Shown piece after piece: positions 60,275 to 64,000 of a DNA stretch of 64,000 nucleotides. The first letter of the stretch is position 1, and each line of letters begins with the position of its first letter. The notes under the pieces are model-generated. The model ran no database searches. It worked only from the letters and a program-made list of their open reading frames with translations, and was not told the origin of the DNA. The translations under genes and the position numbers were made by a program. Source of the DNA: Galaxea fascicularis (lineage: Eukaryota > Cnidaria > Anthozoa > Scleractinia > Euphylliidae); NCBI GenBank assembly GCA_948470475.1, contig OX419347.1, forward strand, positions 344,501 through 408,500, written 5' to 3'.

Positions 60275-63163
60275 TCAATCTTTATCTTCATGTTTAGCGT
60301 GAGTAGTAGCACTGTCATAAAACATCCGGGCATCGTTTATCATCAGCTTGCTACTTGGATATGGCACGTGACCAAAGCAGTGAAAGTACAGACCAGCTGA
60401 AGGAGAAGGCACATGAGAATACGCCCCAGTCTGCCGTTGTCTCTGTTCTTTCCGCCATTTTACTCGTCTGTTCTTAAACCAGGTCTACGAAAAGTACGTT
60501 GGTCAGTCATCATTGAGGGGGTGGGGGAAGGAGAAGGGAGGGGGGAGGGGGGAAGGACAAGATAGTGCTCCGGACTTAGTATGAAACCCACATAAAATAT
60601 CTAATGCTCCCTACCTCAAGCAAGGGACATATTTTAATGCGCCCTCAGACGAAAACCACCCCCCCCCCTCATCCCAGCGTACCCAATAATTCCTCTTTGG
60701 ATAGATATGTCCCCCTTATGTAGATATTTTCATATTTAACACCTCGTCAAATTGAAATGAAATTTATTAATTTATACAGAGAACGAGGGCGCTTTACATT
60801 TAGAAAAAAAGTCCGGAAATTTTGGTGTGAATTTCCGGGAATTTCTCGATGGGAAAAAGTTGTTCCATTTTGCTGCAAATTTCGCCTGTGTTGAGATGCA
60901 CGTTGCCTAAAGGGACACCAAAATGGCGGCAGAGTTGATATTATGTTAGATGAGCCCTTGGCGGCTGATGAAGAGGTAATGTTGATTGATTCTGATGATG
61001 AATAAGAAATTTGTGTTATAGCAGCGACTTCCACCTTTATGAGGCGAGATTTAAACAAAAATTACGGGTTTTGCGATGTTAGAGTGCCGACATATTCCAT
61101 AGACGAGTTTAAGTCTCACTTCCGAATGACAAGAGGTACATTGGATATTTTGTGCAGAGAAGTGGCAGCAACAGGAATAATTCCACAGGGCAACCGCTTT
61201 GGAAGACCACCTATACCTGTCCTGTGCCAAGTGTTGGCATTTGTTTGGTTTATGTCTAATTCTGAAGTCATGAGATCCGTCTCGGAGAGATTTGATGTGA
61301 CGCTAAGTAGCCTGTTTAGAATTATTCAGCGAGTAACAAATGCTTCTATTTCTATGCGACAGCAATACATCAAGTGGCCTACAGGTACGCCTATAAAGAA
61401 ACTATCTAGAATCTATTGTATATTGTCGGTCATTATTATTTTTTTGTTCTATCGTAATTGCTATATTCTCTGGAACCAGGAGAATTAATAAACAAACATG
61501 TTATTGCCTACACAAGTTGCATGATTTCTTTACAGTCATAGCTAAATAGCTACCCCAGGAGTAACTCACAATAATAATTGGAACACGAGAAACCAGTCGG
61601 GGCGTTCCAACCGGGAAAACGGGACTACCTTCTGAGCAGTTCCACTTTTTCTGGGAATTTTCCAGTCGGGTGAACCGAAAAAACGTTTTTCATTTACCCC
61701 CAACCGGAATTTTCGGAATTTTTGACCAAATGGAAAGCGCCCCGAGTGACCATAAATATAAGTTCTGAACTGTACAAGATAAAACCCATGCAACGTTTTG
61801 AAAGCACAGGCTGCTTTCCTTGCTTAATTCCCTCCTCCGTTCGTTCCGAAAACAAGGGAATACACTTCCCAGAAATCTTCCGGAAAAAAATGGCTGAGAT
61901 CTTAAACTAAAGTGAAAATTTTGTCAAACGTTTCTTAATTCTTTACAATTCTCAAATCAAATCAAATGTTGATTTATGAAGAGAGGGGAAAACCGGAGGA
62001 CCCGGAGAAAAACCTCTCGCAGCAGAGTAGAGAACCAACAAACTCAGCCCACTTATGAGGCCAAGTCCTGGACACTCAACACTGCACCAACCCTATAGTT
62101 AGTAATGCAAAGCCAAAGCAAACGAAACCAAGAGAAAACCACTCAATTTCTCTTTTTGCTAAAGATAATTACGTAAGAGCAAGTATTAAAAATAAAACTG
62201 AGCACCTGAATAATTTCGATAGGAATTCCTAGCCTCACAGACAATTCTAGGCGGTCACGAGGTGAAATGTACTGCGTCTGTGTAAATGCCTCTTCCAGTT
62301 CTCTCCGCTGATAGAGAGTAAAGTGAGTTCTCTTGTGCTGCGACACTTTAGCATCACGGCATTCTGATGGCGGAAGTAAATAATTTTTACTGCATTGTGA
62401 GCAGTTTTGTGGCAGATGCTTTGGTAGATTTGAAGGGATCTCTATACCATACCAGGGAGGGAGAGAGAGAGAGAGACGAACAGCGAATAACAGAGGAGGG
62501 AGTAATGGAGAGAGAAAGCAGGTCAAGTTAGGCCTACGTTTTTACCAACGATGGAAATGAAAGAATGAGCCCAATACATTTGATAGTTTTCTTTTAAGAT
62601 TTCGATCGTTGCTTTCAGAGTCTGTACTATACAGAACTCTTCCTCTTCAGTAAGGCCACAAATATAAAACTATCTGTTCTTTCCCTTTCCACTCTAAAAG
62701 GACTAAAAGTGAATTTAAGTACCGTGTATGACGTTTTATAAACCACTGAATTCTTTTCCCAGTTCCCCGTGTTACATCCTGAAATATTGATCCAGGTTGC
62801 GATCAATTTCAGCTATTACACAAAAATTGTCTCAACAGTTTAAATTGTTCAGTACAAGCGCCAATCAGTGATCCTCAGTTCAACATAGCCTCGGGGACAG
62901 TCACCGAGGAAATTGCTAATCGGAACAGCAACAACAACGAAACACCGAAAAATAACCAGCAACACACCTGATGCGCCACTTTTTCTGCCTTCCAGACCCT
63001 CGGCGGGATGTTCCTGGACTAAGATAACGTTGCTGGAATACGAGTTGATCACTGGTTTAGAATAAATGTCTGTTGAAGTAGTCACAGGAACTATTTTCCC
63101 GAAAGAACTTGAGACAGTAGTTGAGACCGAGCAGCAACTCGAAACGTATGGAACAAACGCCAT
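60275..63163 (-). CDS. Divergent K50 paired-like homeobox gene (3 exons, 213 aa)
   Basis: Minus-strand exons 63163-62968, 62441-62206 and 60484-60275 join in phase (214 codons including stop). The homeodomain occupies about residues 99-158: Arg5, Phe8, Leu16, Phe20, Trp48, Phe49, Asn51 and Arg53 are all present, ending WFKNRRVKWRK. Position 50 is Lys, the bicoid/Otx/goosecoid DNA-recognition class; position 47 is Thr instead of the usual Val or Ile, and position 42 is Ile instead of Glu. The intron falls exactly between homeodomain codons 46 and 47, a position common in paired-class genes. The N-terminal 98 residues are Ser/Val-rich with no paired domain or octapeptide that I can see; the C-terminal tail is ~55 residues. 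Likely a sequence-specific transcription factor. Which family it belongs to is not resolvable by eye. Confidence 0.82.
60943..61384 (+). pseudogene. Broken HARBI1-like (PIF/Harbinger) transposase N-terminus
   Basis: The frame from 61039 to 61384 encodes a HARBI1-type N-terminal region (FRMTRGTLDILCREVAAT, GRPPIPVLCQVLAFVWFM, VSERFDVTLSSLFRIIQRV). Its conserved helical and helix-turn-helix-like pattern precedes the DDE nuclease domain in that family. The same frame extends upstream to an ATG at 60943 but is interrupted by a TAA at 61003. A plausible donor follows TGGCCTACAG at 61384, yet no nuclease exon with the DDE residues follows before 62200. It is therefore a truncated copy, unable to transpose by itself. 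It lies in intron 2 of the homeobox gene on the opposite strand. Confidence 0.72.
61943..62096 (-). mobile_element. tRNA-derived SINE, copy 4 (internally deleted)
   Basis: It shares the body of the 28033-28352 copy (forward AAACCTCTCGCAGCAGAGTA, then CTCAGCCCACTTATGA) and the start of the head (CACTGCACCAACCCT), but the B-box region is deleted and the (AAT)n tail is missing. It lies in the homeobox intron 2. Confidence 0.65.
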
Positions 63164-64000
63164 CGTGTTCTTAGCTATTCTTGGGAGTCAAGTACCATCG
63201 CTGGTTTTAGATTCTCTTAATTTATATGGTTTTCCAAATCGTCGCGAGCCCGACAATTCAGTAACTTGCGTCAAGGTTACACTTTTTACGCTTTTAGAAG
63301 GGATCAGGTGAACGACCGCACCTAAAACAAATAGTCACTTGAAATGTTTCGTTTAATGCCAAGGTGAACTACCTTCACATAATCAACAATCCAGCGAGAA
63401 GTCAATGTGCTTAAATGCGAAGTCAGCTTGCCTCACTGAGTCATACGAATGCCGTGCAGTTTTTATTCCCAGGTTATAATGCATTCAAAAGCAAATTATT
63501 TATTAATTTGTTTGCGCGAGGCGGCCTTCACGATCACTTCTGAGTGACGCAGTTGGCAATATTTTTAAACAAAAAACATCGTTATTTGCTGAAGTGGCCG
63601 TCATAGTAACATAAACCAGTTCACGCATTTAAACGTCGCTTTCTTAATAATAAGCCCTTATCACGTGTCATTATATCATAACCACCACAACAGTACTTAT
63701 ATTTAACTCAGAGAACATAATTAACAAGCCGCTGATTTGCTGGCCATGGGAGGGGGAGGAGGAAAGGTGCTGCTCGAAATTCTTGGAGGGGTGTGCCAAC
63801 CGGTTCTCCAAATTCTTATTTCAGATGAAGACATGTCATTTTCCACATCCGTTTTCTGACCTCGGTTTTTCTTTAATGTATAGATAAAACATCACTCAAT
63901 TCATCGCAAATAATCGTTGTTGTTAAAATTTTTCCACTGGCTTTGTTGTTGCGTAATTAAGTCAATAATTGATAAAAATCAGCTCAAATGATATATTTTT
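63164..64000. other. Upstream region of the homeobox gene, nothing recognised
   Basis: No exon, repeat pair or strong promoter motif is seen. The open frame at 63066-63311 is the antisense shadow of homeobox exon 1. Confidence 0.35.

Overview
The window looks like nuclear DNA of a cnidarian, most likely an anthozoan such as a stony coral. The reasons are AT-rich sequence, many short phase-consistent exons in small introns, a metazoan ciliary and mitotic gene set, a Cys-loop receptor of GABA-A/glycine type, a paired-like homeobox gene, and a very dense load of short non-autonomous DNA transposons and tRNA-derived SINEs. The species assignment is inference from overall character.

Layout. 1-1264: 5' exon of a TPR-repeat gene (minus), running off the left edge. 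1265-7852: gene-free and repeat-rich, with a Tigger-like element and several foldback elements. 7853-15763: SPATA1 homologue (minus, 11 coding exons, 783 aa). 16287-17393: a 1.1 kb element with terminal inverted repeats. 17979-20643: secreted chitin-deacetylase-like protein (minus, 4 exons, 391 aa). 21537-34011: IFT74 (minus, 28 coding exons, 612 aa). 37465-44201: Cys-loop ligand-gated ion channel (plus, 8 exons, 443 aa). 46406-57859: HAUS3, an augmin subunit (minus, 17 exons, 616 aa), with a 1.8 kb transposon-like unit and several tRNA-derived SINEs in its first intron. 60275-63163: divergent K50 paired-like homeobox gene (minus, 3 exons, 213 aa), whose second intron carries a broken HARBI1-like transposase fragment on the opposite strand.

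All exon models were assembled by hand from GT/AG sites, reading phase and protein-family resemblance. Five genes give complete, phase-consistent reading frames from ATG to stop, and so does the homeobox gene. SPATA1 and IFT74 are both linked to cilia or sperm flagella, HAUS3 to spindle microtubules. The other genes have no evident shared pathway, so this looks like ordinary metazoan linkage and not an operon-like system.

The most notable biology is the channel. The short loop before its M2 pore helix reads Gly-Asp-Arg where anion-selective relatives have Pro-Ala-Arg. This resembles the Gly-Glu-Lys/Arg filter of cation channels, so an otherwise GABA-A-like receptor may conduct cations. The other striking layer is the mobile-element landscape: a 1.8 kb element with internal ~210-bp tandem repeats and CG-rich palindromic ends, paired minisatellite-bearing elements in IFT74 introns, and a tRNA SINE family sharing one 3' tail.
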